Origin: Boswellia sacra
Taxonomy: Eukaryota; Streptophyta; Magnoliopsida; Sapindales; Burseraceae
Assembly: GCA_013180625.2 (NCBI GenBank)
Contig: SNVD02003345.1
Location: forward strand, 62,001-126,000
Reading direction: 5' to 3'
Length of the DNA: 64,000 nucleotides
Made by a program: the position numbers and the translations under genes. Below, in pieces: positions 22,422 to 33,771 of the stretch. Each line of letters begins with the position of its first letter. Positions within the stretch are counted from its first letter, which is position 1. The notes under the pieces are model-generated. The model made no database searches and was not told the origin of the DNA. It was given only the letters and a program-made list of their open reading frames with translations.

Positions 22422-23880
22422 ATGGCACGTTATGATTTAGTAGGTGACGGTTTCTATGACGTTGATTAGATAACTATGGTTATGATAGATACTGTCATGG
22501 TGGCTTTCCAACCCTCTTACAACCAATTCAATGAGATAAGTCGGCTATTGGATGAGAAGGTGTTGGGTAGTAACAGGAAGATTGAATGAAGGTATAGACG
22601 AAATGAAGAGATAGAGGCTCACATGCTTATGGCAAAGGTCAGACTTTCTCAATACAATTGTTGGGTGTGCAATCAAAATCTCACATTGGCTAAACATGAG
22701 GAAGATCATGGGTATATAAGTATGGACAAGCATTCCATTGGTATGAGGCCTTTTGGGTAGAATCCAAAACCAAATCCATGAGGGCTTGGCCCAAAGTGGA
22801 CAATATCATACCAATGTAGAGTTTTGGGAAGTCCATAGTCACCTAACAAGTGGTATCAGAGCCCAGGCCTAGACCAAGCTAGGAGAATACATTATGAAAA
22901 TTCTTGGAGTATTGATCAAAGGTGGTGGGCCCTCGCATCCATGGTTGAGCTCTATTTGGCAACTGGATAGAGCACGCAGGCTCTCGAGGTAGCTAGGGCC
23001 TCGATGAAGCAGACGGATGGATGATCGTTTGAGGGGAGGCTCAGAAAAAAGGAAAAAAAAACCATACAAAGTAGTATGGTCCTTTGTTTGAGGGGGAGGA
23101 TTGTTGGGTGTGCAACCAAAGTCCCACATTGGCTAGACATGGGGAAGATCATGGGTATATAAGTATGGACAAGCATTCCATTGGTATGAGGCCTTTTGGG
23201 TAGAATCCAAAGCAAATCCATGAGGGCTTGGGCCCAAAGTGGACAATATCATGCCAATATGGAGTTTTGGGAGGTCCATAGTCACCCAACAACAATTACA
23301 GAAATCCAAGCATCGGTTTAACGGATACCGAATCAAATGATGAAGCCGCTGGTAAGTGCAAAAATTTTGAATCTTTTGAAAATAAAATTGAAGAGGGAAA
23401 TCAAGAAAATTTTGAGAAGAGCAGTGAAGAAAATTTTGGGGAGAGTTGTAAGGAAAAATCTGCTGAAAACTTTAAAAATCTAGACATTATAGAGGCAGTC
23501 AACCAGGAACAGTTCACACCCATCTAAGATGAGTTTCAGGTCATCATAGAAGTAGATGAAGGGGTTAAAGTCGCTAGTGAACCACGTGATTTGATTGAAT
23601 CAAGTGACGTGCAAGAAGTTGTTGGTGATACTCCTAAAGCTCTGAAAATTATCCAAAAGGTTGAGATGCAAACTAAGCAAATTGTTCAAGAAGTTGACAT
23701 TGCAAATGAGGAAATTGTTCCAGTATATAATCTTTTTGTCCATGAAGAGTACGTTGTAATTGACATAGAGATGGAGCAAGATCAAAGCAAGACTGAATTT
23801 TCAGTTACTACTCGAAGACTTGCCGCTCTTCGTGACACTCTCGTCGACCTCTTCATTTCATTCTCCTTTTCATCACAATA
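22422..23880 (+). pseudogene. Acidic ORF of the unclassified LTR element
   Basis: An ORF starts at ATG 22422 (MARYDLVGDGFYDVD) soon after the PBS and is split by the TRIM at 22659-23291. It resumes as a Glu/Asn-rich, low-complexity stretch (NFESFENKIEEGNQENFEKS) and a longer open segment, 23591-23881. That segment is rich in Val, Glu and Ile (VVGDTPKALKIIQKVEMQTK) and probably helical. Stops occur near 22467, 22588 and 23527. No capsid, zinc knuckle or pol motif was recognised, so it may be a gag-like or captured ORF of a LARD-type element. Function unknown. Confidence 0.45.
22659..23291 (+). mobile_element. Complete TRIM element, 633 bp
   Basis: Two 190 bp direct repeats (22659-22848 and 23102-23291) begin TGTTGGGTGTGC and end CCAACA or CTAACA. 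A PBS TGGTATCAGAGC follows the first (22851-22862), and a purine-rich tract GAGGGGGAGGA precedes the second (23090-23100). A perfect 5-bp duplication ACAAT flanks the unit (22654-22658, 23292-23296). The LTRs contain a TATATAAG box (about 22713). The 253 bp interior has no ORF. This is a terminal-repeat retrotransposon in miniature, mobilised in trans. Confidence 0.95.
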
Positions 23881-25210
23881 GTCACTCCAACAACAAACAG
23901 ATCCTCATTTCTGACCTCCATCATTCAATCTTTGTCGTTCTGATCCTACCCAAGGATCTCGCTGTGGTCATCTTCAAAGTTTGTGGATGCGTTAGAGGGT
24001 ATGGATACAAGTATTGGATGATCTATATGGAATTAGGTTGTTGGAGAAGTTTTCTAGCACCCGCTGAAGAAATGGTTAACGAGTATGAGGAGACTTGTGC
24101 TACTTGACTCAATATTAGGTAATTTTATTTATTTCTAAAAATTCGTTCTGTGTTTTTTCAATTGAGGAATATGAAAAAGCTGAATATATATTACATTAAT
24201 GGTTTGTCTGTTCAGGAGAGTGTCACAAAAATTGTTTTTGAGTCACGAAATTTGTTTTTTGGGAAGCCCCTAAGATGCTTTCATTTTTAGGAACAATGTT
24301 TTCCTTTTTCCTTTTTTAATTATTAATTGCTGTTATGATTCATTTTATATGATTTTGATATCATAGCTTATGTTATGAATCATTGTACTGCAGAAGTGGA
24401 TATAAACTAGTCTCATAATTGCTAATCAAAGGATAGATTCTTGCATATTAGATATATATAGCATCTGAATTTATTATAGCCTTTTGATTTGACTTCTCAT
24501 GAACGAAATAGCTTCTGCCTTTTTTAACACATGACAGTAGGATTGTCCAAATTATTTAGATATAGTTTAGTTTGGAGATGATTTTCTTATTTCAAAAGCA
24601 GGTACATTTTTTTTTTGTTTTAAGTGCTGAAAATGATCATAAAATTGGAAACTAGTTAAGATTTTTTTATTTTATTATAGAAAATTTTTTAGAAATCTTT
24701 ATAGTGAAGGTTTTGAATATTAAACTAGGATAATTATTAGTAAAGAGATGAATGAATTATCTTCTGAAATTCTTGAGAGTAGAAAGGTGATTTAATTGAT
24801 ACTAAAGTATAATGTTATACATCTAAAGTCTGGATATGATGTTTAGCTTGTATTTCATCTCAATCACTCAATAGGAACCAATTTTACTGAAAATTAACAT
24901 TTAATGGTGTTGTAGTGCAAATAATAGTTCTCAGTCCAGAAAATTTGAGGCCATATGTTCATCTGAAATTGGATACAATATTTCATAAATTTTATAATAG
25001 CCTCTTATTGAATTGAACAGAAAACCCTTCTTATCTAATGAATCATCAGGGAGTTTTGAGAAAGAGATCTTAGCTTGCAATTCTTCAATTGAGCTGCCTG
25101 GGCCTTCGATAAGGTACCAACTTTTGTAAAGACAGATCCAGAATTCATGTTATAACAACACCACCAAGAAAATGCCCTACCCGAAGTTGCATATGTCATT
25201 CACACGTGCA

Positions 25211-25246
<36 letters not shown>

Positions 25247-25658
25247 TATAAACAAATTGATAACATATCAAGAGAGTTCATTAAGGGATCTACAAAAGAA
25301 AATCTTTAATCCAATGCATGAGAATAAACAGTATGAGGGATTTAACAAATTAATTTGTTCATTCCATGGTTATTCATAGATTTGGTGTAATACAAAATCC
25401 ATACATGACACTTTTTTTAAAAAATATCAAATAATTTTGACACAATAGATATTTTTTACAAAATGTCCAAATTTTGTGTCATTTAAATAGTAATATATAA
25501 AAGATATTTGACTTTTTATTTGATGTGTCAGTAACTTTTCCCTCTGTCCTTTCCCCATTGCGACAAAAATCTGTCAAAACTCTAATGATTAAAATTTCAA
25601 GTTCGAGCAGTCTCTCTCATATATAATCTCTTTCTTCACTTTTTTAGTAAGGATTTTC
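23881..25658. other. AT-rich intergenic region
   Basis: A 95-codon plus-strand open frame overlaps the end of the acidic ORF (23820-24107), but nothing in it was recognised. After 24110 the DNA is AT-rich, with no convincing gene and a (TA)n microsatellite at about 25214-25244. A minus-strand open stretch at about 24951-25137 is probably chance. Confidence 0.4.
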
Positions 25659-25985
25659 TGTTGGGATGTGATGAACCCTCAGAACAATTTCTGGGAGAAA
25701 AATAACTCTTATTCACAGAGAAAATGAATATACAAGAATTATACAAAAACTCTCCTCACTCACTCTCTTGGAGCTCTCTGGCTCTCTTCCTCCTAAAACT
25801 CTCTGGTTTCTAGGATTATCTAAACTCTGCAAAATTGTCCTCTATTTATAAGAGATTTCTGCCTCAATTTTTAATATATTAGGTGAAGAGTTGGCCACCT
25901 AACATACCTAACCTTCACCTAACCTTATCACATGGGAGGGAAGACAATGGTGCTCATGCATGCCTCATGCATGAGCTTAGCACCA
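25659..25985 (-). repeat. 3' LTR of copia element 1
   Basis: A 327 bp segment from TGTTGGGATGTG to AGCACCA, followed on the plus strand by CT-rich DNA (AATTCTCCCTCTC) that is the complement of a polypurine tract. The 3' end of a copia RNase H lies next to it, so this is the minus-strand 3' LTR. The 5' LTR is not in the window. Confidence 0.75.
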
Positions 25986-26398
25986 GTAATTCTCCCTCTC
26001 TATCCCATGTGAGAGGGAATAACCACAAAGATAATTATACAGCCTCTAATCCAACTATGTCTCTGCATAGCTCTAGTTTGTTTCTTGTGACTCCCTTTGT
26101 CAGCATGTCTGCAGGATTCTCCTCAATATGGATCTTCACTAGTTTCAGTAGTTGTTGTTAGCCCTAAGGCTACATGATAATTTTGATGATAACAATACAC
26201 ATTGATTCATAAGGTGTTACTAATATGTTTATTTATGTGCAAGAATAAGATTTAATGAAATATTTGTAAAATCAAGAAGAGGCTTATTAAAATGAACTGT
26301 TAAAGCTAAGGAGAAGACTACATGTTAAAGGCACCAAAGTTTAAGAACAAGGTTTGATTCAAGGAATGTGACGCATGAACAATGTTCAATCAATTGGT

Positions 26399-27090
26399 CA
26401 TATATTTCTCTAAAAATGTCCAAATAATGTGATTCTTGAGCCTTTGGAAAGCTTGCTCAATTTATAACATTTTATATGTTTTAAAGAAATTCAAATTTCA
26501 AGTGTAAGGTTCTCCAAATCATCATGCAATTTGAAAGACAAATGGAAGCAGCTGACATGAGCACCAAATACTCTTTTAGACATATCTTGAGCTAAAAAAA
26601 TCAAAATGACTTGATTCTTATGGCATTGGAAAGAGGACTTGATGAAGCACATTTTATATGTTTTGAATAAATTCAAATTTCAAACTGAAGGCCAACATAA
26701 TTGACATGCAATTCGGTGGACTGACATAGAGAAGAAAAATCAACTCATTTGAGCACCGAATGATGTTTTGTCCATATCTTGAGTTAGAGATATCCAAATG
26801 ACTTGATTCTTGTGGCATTGGAAAGATGATTCAATGAAGCAGATTTTATATTGTTTGAAGAAATTCAAATTTCAAACAGAAGGCCAACATAACACATGCA
26901 AGTTGGTAGACTGACATATGGAAGAAAAATCAAGTCACATGAGCACCGAATGGTGTTTTGGCCATATCTTGAGCTACAGATATCCAAATAACTTGGTTCT
27001 TGATGCGTTGGAAAAATTATTCAATTGTGCAGATCTTTTATGTTTTGCAGATTTTCAAATTTCAAATTAAACATTGACAACAATGGCAGA
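26399..27090 (+). repeat. Four ~190 bp tandem units in the solo LTR U3
   Basis: Units begin at CATAT-TT-T near 26399, 26581, 26773 and 26963, spaced 182, 192 and 190 bp. Each contains the order CATATCTTGAG, ATCCAAATGACTTGATTCTT, GGCATTGGAAAG and AAATTCAAATTTCAAA. They lie upstream of the TATA box, so they may be repeated U3 regulatory modules. Confidence 0.85.
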
Positions 27091-27352
27091 CAAGATTTCG
27101 GTTTTTATGGTGGGCAGAAAATTTGGAGTTGGTGTCTTCATTTGATTAAGTTCATCCCATTTGCCTATAAAAGGAGCCCTTCTCCCATGCATTCGGGAAG
27201 AAGTGAAGAGAAGCATCTATCAAGCAAAAAAACAAGAGAAATATCAAGTTTAGAGAGCTTTTATATTCTTTATCTACTCTTTGAAGAGAGTTATACTTTT
27301 GTTGTAAAAATTATCTTTGTTCTTGTATTGTGGTGAGAGTGAGAACTCTTTT

Positions 27353-27641
27353 CTTGGTGAGGTTGTTCATCAAGAAGAACTCTTGGTGTGGTGTTATCAA
27401 GAGTTGAAGAAAGTTTCCTTGGTGAGGTTGTTCATCAAGAAGAACTCTTGCTGTGGTGTTATCAAGGGTTGAAGAAAGTTGCCTTGGTGAGGTTGTTCAT
27501 CAAGAAGAACTCTTGGTGTGGTGTTATCAAGGATTGAAGAAAGTTGCCTTGGTGAGGTTGTTCATCAAGAAGAACTCTTGGTGTGGTGTTATCAAGAGTT
27601 GAAGGATAAAGTCTTGGTGAGGTTGTTCATCAAGCAAGTTG
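27353..27641 (+). repeat. 65 bp tandem repeats, 4.4 copies, downstream of TATA
   Basis: Exact 65 bp periodicity at 27353, 27418, 27483, 27548 and 27613 (the last partial). The unit starts CTTGGTGAGGTTGTTCATCA and includes a GTGTTATCAAG segment. The units are nearly identical, so the array is younger than the U3 array and lies in the transcribed R/U5 part of the LTR. Confidence 0.95.
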
Positions 27642-29572
27642 TAAAGATTTCTACAACTTAGTGGAAAGCTTAGCTCGTGGAGCTAGGAGCCCGTGGATGT
27701 AGGCAAGGTTTGCCGAACCACGTAAATTGAGTTTGCACTCTCTCTATCCCGATCTCTTTATGTTTACTTCCACTTGTGATTGTTCTTTATTGTTATTCTT
27801 TTGATTGCATCTTTGATAAATTCTAATTTCATCTTCTTCACCTTTATTCTCAAAGAAAGAGTGAACTAATTTTGATCTTTCAAGAAAAGTTTTCTAAATC
27901 CGTTTTGATAAATAAAAACCCAATTCACCCCCCACCGCACCCCCCCCCTCCCCCTCTTGGGTTGCCATACCTGGGTCAACAGTTGTTTATCCATCAACTC
28001 GCGTATCCAATGGTAGCGAATGTCAATATGCTTCATTCGGGAATGTACACTGAATTCTTGCTCAAATCCAGAGCACTTTGACTGTCATAGTATACTTTGT
28101 ACTCTTTTTGCTTGATCCCAAGTTCTTGGAGAAAACGCTTTAACCATAACATTTCCTTTCTAGCTTCCGCTGCGGCAATATATTCGGCCTCTGTGGTGGA
28201 TAGTGCAACACACTTCTATAGTTTTGACTGCCAGGACACAGCTCCATCTGCCATATCTCTGGCCATATCTGAATCTGTATGGCCTTCCAAGACTGGATTA
28301 GCTCCCCCATAACACAAGCATATCTTCGAAGTACCTTTCAGGTATCTGATAATCCACTTGACTGCCTCCCAATGTTCTTCCCCTGGGTTTGAAAGAAACC
28401 TGCTCACTACTCCTATAGCATGAGCAATATCCGACCTTGTACACACCTTGGCATACATTAAACTTCTCACAACAGAAGAATAAGCCACCGACGCCATGTC
28501 CTCTATCTCTTTCTTGGATGAGGGACATGATCTCTTGCTCAGCTTGAAGTGATTAGCCAGTGGCACATTAACTGGCTTAACACCATCCATATTGAACCTT
28601 TGAATCACACGTTCAACATATTTTTCCTAAGACAACCATAACTTCTTCAGTATTTGGTCTCGATGGATATGCATCCCTAAGATTTGGTAAGCTAATCCTA
28701 AATCCTTCATATCGAAGGTTGTTGAAAGCTCATTCTTCAACTGCTTTATTTTTGTTGTATCCTCACCGACGATCAGCATGTCGTCCACATATAACATAAA
28801 TACAACAAAATCTCCACCTAGAAGTTTCTAAAAGTAGACACACTAGTTTGTAGCAGTCCTTTTGTACCCATGACTTACCATGAAGGAGTCAAACTTCTTG
28901 TACCATTGCCTTGGTGCTTGCTTAAGGCCATACAAGCTCTTTTTCAGCTTGCACACGAGGTTTTCTTTTCATTGAACCTCGAATCCTTCTGGCTGCTTCA
29001 TATAGATTTCTTCACGCAAGTCTCCATGAAGAAATGTTGTCTTCACATTCATTTGTTCAAGCTCTAAATCTGGACTTGCGGTCAACCCAAAAATGATGCG
29101 GATTGAGGACATCTTTACCACCGATGAGAAGATTTCATCAAAGTCAATTCCTTTCTTCTAAAGAAATCCTTTTACTACCAATCGGGCTTTATGCTTCATC
29201 ACCTTTCCTGTTCCATCTATCTTGAGCTTAAACACCCACTTATTCCTCAATGCCTTCTTTCCGTCAGGGAGCTCAACAAGTTCATAGGTTTTATTCTTCT
29301 CTAGAGAAATCATCTCATCTTGCATTGCATGCAGCTAACGTTTCTGGATGAGATAAGGCTTCACGAAAGCTTTCTGGCTCCCCCTCATCAGTAAGCAGTG
29401 CATATTCTGATTTCGGATATTTTCTCGATGGAATCCGACCTCGCTCAGATCGTCTTAGCTGAGGTTCTTCAGCTTCAGGAGGTACAGTAGCTTCTATAGG
29501 TGAATGTGGCTCTCTCGGCTCACAATCTCTTCATATTCCTCCTCCTGATCTGCTTTTGGAACTTTTTCTGGC

Positions 29573-31071
29573 ACCTATAGGAGTGTCGAAGTAATAAAAC
29601 CTGGTGAGACCGGGGTCGATCCACGAGGAAGGGAATTTAAGCGTTACAAATTATAAGCTAAACAAATGTGATATGGATGATTCAAAGAAATGACAAGATA
29701 ATATCAATAAATATGTAAGATGGTAGGCGGTATTACCGACCATTCAAATATAAAACAAGAAGCAAGAGGAGGTAAAACCATCCATGGAAATAGGTGGTAT
29801 AACCAACCATAGTAAATTAAAGAACAATTTTATAAGGTGGTAGAACCTACCATAGTAAATAAAATAAAAAGTTCATAAACAATAGAATAATTAAAATACA
29901 AGAGGAATTAACACAATAACAATGAAGGCTAAGGTTAGGGGATCCGCCCTTGATATTTCAAATAAGGATAATTAACCCATTTTAGTTATATGAATTATAT
30001 TTGTTTCATTACCAATATTTATACCACTTCTTGTAAATGGGTTCAAGCATCCAATGTGCCAATCACCATATGTCTACAACAAATCAAGGTTCCTAACTAG
30101 ATTCATGTCGGTAAAGAAGAACCATACATCATCTAGAAAGGATCCAAGCATTTGATGTGCCAAGGATTGTCGACAATGGATCAAGACCTCCACTTTACAA
30201 GTGGTGTCAAGATTGATTAAGAAAAGAAATATAAATCATATAAAATAAATAACAAAAGATTATGATTATTAAGTACATACCTATGGGTTAGAGAATCCTT
30301 ATTCTCATATCAAGGGTTTCACCCTTTCACCTTAGCAAAAGAGAAATTAGAAGAACATTATAATAGAAAGAAAATAAAATGCAAAAAAAAGGAAATTCAT
30401 TAATAACATAAACACACAAACACAATACAAGATCCTAGCCAAAGCCAAAATGTTCCAGCCAAGGCCAAGATGCCCTAATGGATCACAAGGCACCTCTATT
30501 TATAGATACATCCAAGGGCAAACTTGTCAAATTACAAGGGCATAATTGTCAAATATTAGTTGTAAATATCTTTGACAATTGGGATCATTAGGCACCGACT
30601 TTGACCATCAATTTTTACATCGAAATGTTGTGAATTTTAATCACTTGTCTGCATGAAAGTTGTAGATATTTCTCTCAGCTTTCTAGAACATATTGATTTG
30701 CACAATTTGGATACGTATTTTGAGAGATACGGTCCAAATCTGAGGCCTGGTCAGACTGGGCCGAGACTGTAGATGGGTTCACTTCAAGCCCAATTTTGGT
30801 CCACTAAGAGCCCTAATTTGATGATGCTTGTGAAATGCAAGCTTGTATACAATTGAATCAGCTTTCCAAAACATTAAGAATTGCACCATTCTGATCTACA
30901 AATAGAGAGTTATGCCATTTTACCGAACCTATAACAAAACCAAAATTAAGAGGAATTAATTCCAAAGATGCAAATGCTACAAATATGCTTAAGTTGAGGA
31001 ATTTAATGACACTATTAATGTAATATGATGAACTAAACTCTTATTAAACATGCATATTTAAGTGTTCATCA
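29573..31071 (-). repeat. Ath-1 3' LTR (truncated)
   Basis: Homologous to the other Ath LTRs, starting at ATAGGAGTGTCG and ending at TTCATCA next to the PPT. The TATA motif on the minus strand (CTATAAATA) is at 30497-30505. It lacks the terminal TGACACATCC segment. Confidence 0.85.
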
Positions 31072-31080
31072 CACCCCCCA
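31072..31080 (-). promoter_or_regulatory. Polypurine tract of Ath-1
   Basis: TGGGGGGTG on the minus strand abuts the LTR start TGATGAAC. The same tract lies at 37931-37939 in Ath-2. It sets second-strand priming and fixes the element orientation. Confidence 0.8.
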
Positions 31081-32652
31081 ACTAGCTTATTGCTAGTCCC
31101 TAGCAATTAAAGCTTTATTATTTAGAAGTGATTTATAGAATTTCACATCCAAGGTGGTCATTATTGCACTCTCCTTGATTTTATCCAAATAAACAAACTC
31201 TCAACCAATTATTATTATTATTATTATATATATATATATTTTTTTTTATGACTCATGTACCCTTCAGTCAAGATATCAATAAACCTCTTTTTTGTGCTCA
31301 GTCAACACATGACTATGGGGCTTATTAGAAAGAAGCCATATCGTTTCTAATATTTGTTAAGGCTATCAACTTTAGGTAAAGGGCATTCATTTATTTTATA
31401 TATATGTGTTTTTTTTTTTGAAAGAATGCATCTTTAACCCATGTAGCGAGCCTTAGGCTAATGGCTCCCAGACCAGTTGGCCTTAGGGCATTAGGTGTTA
31501 AGAGACCCCTTCGAGCTTAATGACTCGGGTTGCCGATGCTTTATTTTTGCTTAGAAACTTATGGATAGTGCAATGTTCAATCCCATTAAGCTTTCTCTTT
31601 AATCCATGTAGCAAGCTTTGGCCTAATAGCTCCCAAACCAGTTGGTCTTAGGGTATTAGGTATTAAGGCACCCCTCGGGCTTAATTGCTCGAATTAAGGA
31701 GGCTACGAGACCAAACTTTATCCACAATTGCTATTTTTTTTCTTTTTTTCTTTGTTTTTTTTTGCTTTTTTTTTTTTTTTTAACTTTCCCCTTCCTTTGT
31801 GTTGTTATCCTAAACAAAACAAAAGAACTCAACTATTACAACATTTCATTTTGCCACCCACAATCATGCATCAAGGTATGTGTGTGTGTGTAAAGAAAGG
31901 TTCATGAATACTTGCTTAATGAGTACATAAGCACACAATTTTTTTTTTTAATGATAAGGTTGTGAGAGTTCATAGATTTGAATAATTCAAAGTGAAATGA
32001 ATAAGACGTCCTTGTTATAAAATTCAAAATCAAGTCTAAATAACATCAAGTTAGCTAAAATGAGTTCATAAGATCAAAATAAAATGACAAATTGGTTAGA
32101 ATGGGTTTCAAGAGTTCAAACTGGCCCTCCCTACTCTGCCATTCCTGACCCAAAATGCGTCTAAAGAGGATTTGAACTCCTTACACCGCACTCTGAATCT
32201 AATTACTAACTCGCTTTTTTTTTTTTTGCAAGAAAAAAGAAAATTCAAGACACACTTATGTCTACTATCCTTCCCCCTCAACCAAATGAAACATTGTCCT
32301 CAATGTTTAAATGTAGAGAGATAAAGTATAGGAGACATTACCTGAAGCTTTTTTATTCAAGGGAGACGACCTGAAAGACTCATAGAATAAAATGCTACAA
32401 ATAAAATAAAAGACAAGAAATTTAAAAATTGATGGCACACATGCATATGTATAGGTAGTTGTGACTGTGGCTCACATCTTCCTCTGGTTTTACGTCCAGC
32501 AACGGCTTAAACACCTTCTATGAGTTGGGGATATGCTTCCCATCCAGTTTTCTTATAAACTGGCAAACAGGGTCGTTTTGAGTCAGATTCCCAAGACTAT
32601 GAAGAAAATGAGAGAGAAGAAAAGAAAATTGATGCAAGGTAAGCAACAGTTT
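31081..32652 (-). other. Ath-1 3' noncoding region with duplicated cassette
   Basis: No ORF. A ~105 bp cassette occurs twice, at about 31435-31541 and 31600-31705. Both copies contain CAGTTGG-CTTAGGG-ATTAGG and end near GGGCTTAA-GCTCG. The same pair is found in Ath-2. At 32520-32594 there is a remnant of the accessory ORF C-terminus shared with Ath-2 (40243-40330). Poly-T runs are frequent. Confidence 0.7.
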
Positions 32653-33771
32653 TTAGGGAACTGAAAAACCGACTTTAAAAGTCACAGAGTACCGTATCCG
32701 CCACTTGACCGGGAAACAAAATGCAAACACACAAATAAAATAAAAGAACATAAAATAAAACAAGAACATACTAGAAATGATAGCAAAAATCAAGAATAAA
32801 AATGAAAATATGGCACAAACGGATAAAATTTGGTTAGTCGTGAAAAAAGGCCAAAAAAGGAATCTCTTCGAAAGTAATTTACCACGGTCAAAAATATGCC
32901 ATTGAGGTGGTACCTCTCTTTTTCCTTTATTTGTGAGAATGGAAGAGATTACCACTGATTGAGTTTGTTTGTCCTTAAAGCATGCATTATTGAGTGTGGA
33001 TGTTTGTTCCTCCCTTTTTTCGAACCATGGCTTCCAACTCTTAATCTCCTTCACCTGTACAAAATCAAGCAATGAAAAATCTTTAGAAGCAATGGGCACT
33101 AGTTGCATACTTGGTTCAAAAGAACTAGGTAACCCGATCTCCGAAGGAGTTGAAAAATTCTCATTTTGGATATAGTCTTCCACATTAGTTTTTGTCCTAT
33201 TAGCTTCCTCATTTTCATCCTGCTCGAAAAATTCATTAATATCAAAATTATGGTTAAATTCCTTTGCATGATGCATAAGTGAGGATTCGGTCTTTTCTTT
33301 GTTAGGTGTAAGTTGATTAACCTCTTCCTTACCCTTTAGGATTGATTCATCATCTTTCTCATAAGGGTTAGGAATATGTTCTTGATCAACCTTACCATCA
33401 TGAAGAGCACTTACCGAATCTTCTAGAAGAGCACTTACCGAATCTTCATCTAGATGTTGGCTACTTGGATTACTCACATGTGGATTGATGAGGTTTGGCT
33501 CGAGTTGAGATGGAAACACACCTTTCTCATGAGTACTAAATGCAAATGCAAGTTTTTCAAGAGCATCATTCAAGTTTGCCATAGTTTGAGCAACCTGATT
33601 ATTAAAAGCCTCTTGCTTTGCAATGAATGAATTCCATGTTTCTTCAAGATCCTTATAAGATGCATGATCATGAGCTTTTTGAAAATTTTGACATGATTGA
33701 AATGGAGGTTGGTAAGATTGTGCATGATTATCATTCCTCCAATCAAAATTCAAGTGATTTTTTCCATCCAA
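32653..33771 (-). CDS. Ath-1 gag C-terminal ORF fused to hydrophobic tail
   Basis: A 372-codon minus-strand frame that continues gag after a one-base slip in a run of six A near 33760. It begins with an Asn/His-rich linker. A helical segment (LEETWNSFIAKQEAFNNQVA) with a counterpart in Ath-2 follows. Then comes a long acidic region with a short internal duplication (EDSVSALLEDSVSALHDGK). The last ~75 residues contain two strongly hydrophobic stretches (SVCAIFSFLFLIFAII and MFLFYFMFFYFICVFAFCF), so a membrane-anchored product is possible. The tail comes from joining gag to the 3' region after pol was deleted. Whether it is translated is unknown. Confidence 0.6.
   Translation of the reverse strand: MDGKNHLNFDWRNDNHAQSYQPPFQSCQNFQKAHDHASYKDLEETWNSFIAKQEAFNNQVAQTMANLNDALEKLAFAFSTHEKGVFPSQLEPNLINPHVSNPSSQHLDEDSVSALLEDSVSALHDGKVDQEHIPNPYEKDDESILKGKEEVNQLTPNKEKTESSLMHHAKEFNHNFDINEFFEQDENEEANRTKTNVEDYIQNENFSTPSEIGLPSSFEPSMQLVPIASKDFSLLDFVQVKEIKSWKPWFEKREEQTSTLNNACFKDKQTQSVVISSILTNKGKREVPPQWHIFDRGKLLSKRFLFWPFFTTNQILSVCAIFSFLFLIFAIISSMFLFYFMFFYFICVFAFCFPVKWRIRYSVTFKVGFSVP

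Larger units (their letters stand above)
26156..27981 (+). mobile_element. Solo LTR, 1826 bp, Sirevirus-like
   Basis: The segment runs from TGTTAGCCC to GGGTCAACA, which are inverted ends. It is flanked by a perfect 5-bp duplication GTTGT (26151-26155, 27982-27986) and splits the copia 1 RNase H coding sequence exactly. It has a TATA box TATAAAAG at 27166-27173 and ends in a C-rich ATTCACCCCCC segment typical of Sirevirus-type LTR ends. Two tandem arrays occupy its interior. It has no internal genes. Confidence 0.9.
25986..29572 (-). pseudogene. pol: Copia element 1 pol, 3' half (RT and RNase H)
   Basis: The minus strand encodes a Ty1/copia RT followed by RNase H. Recognisable pieces are WVFKLKIDGTG, a [18 protein letters not shown] block (about 28900), the catalytic LYVDDMLIVGED (about 28760-28795), ILGMHIHRD, and HTDSDMARDMADGAVSW (28220-28290). 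The RNase H tail ENPADMLTKGVTRNK lies at 26070-26130, beyond the nested solo LTR. Several stops interrupt RT. The 5' end is cut at about 29572 by the truncated LTR of Ath-1, so gag, protease and integrase are missing. Confidence 0.85.

Noticed and set aside
23820..24107. 95-codon plus-strand ORF after the acidic ORF
   Set aside because: It overlaps another frame, with no motif, start context or homology that I recognise.
24951..25137. Minus-strand open stretch of about 60 codons (contains EGPGSSIEELQAKI)
   Set aside because: No recognisable family, no splice or start context, and the length is possible by chance; left as unassigned.
25214..25244. (TA)n tract as a regulatory or origin-like element
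   Set aside because: It is an ordinary plant microsatellite; similar tracts occur at 3170-3192 and 3668-3680.
27353..27641. Regular 65 bp direct repeats resembling a CRISPR-like array
   Set aside because: The units are contiguous with no unique spacers, lie inside a plant LTR with a perfect target duplication, and have no palindromic repeat.
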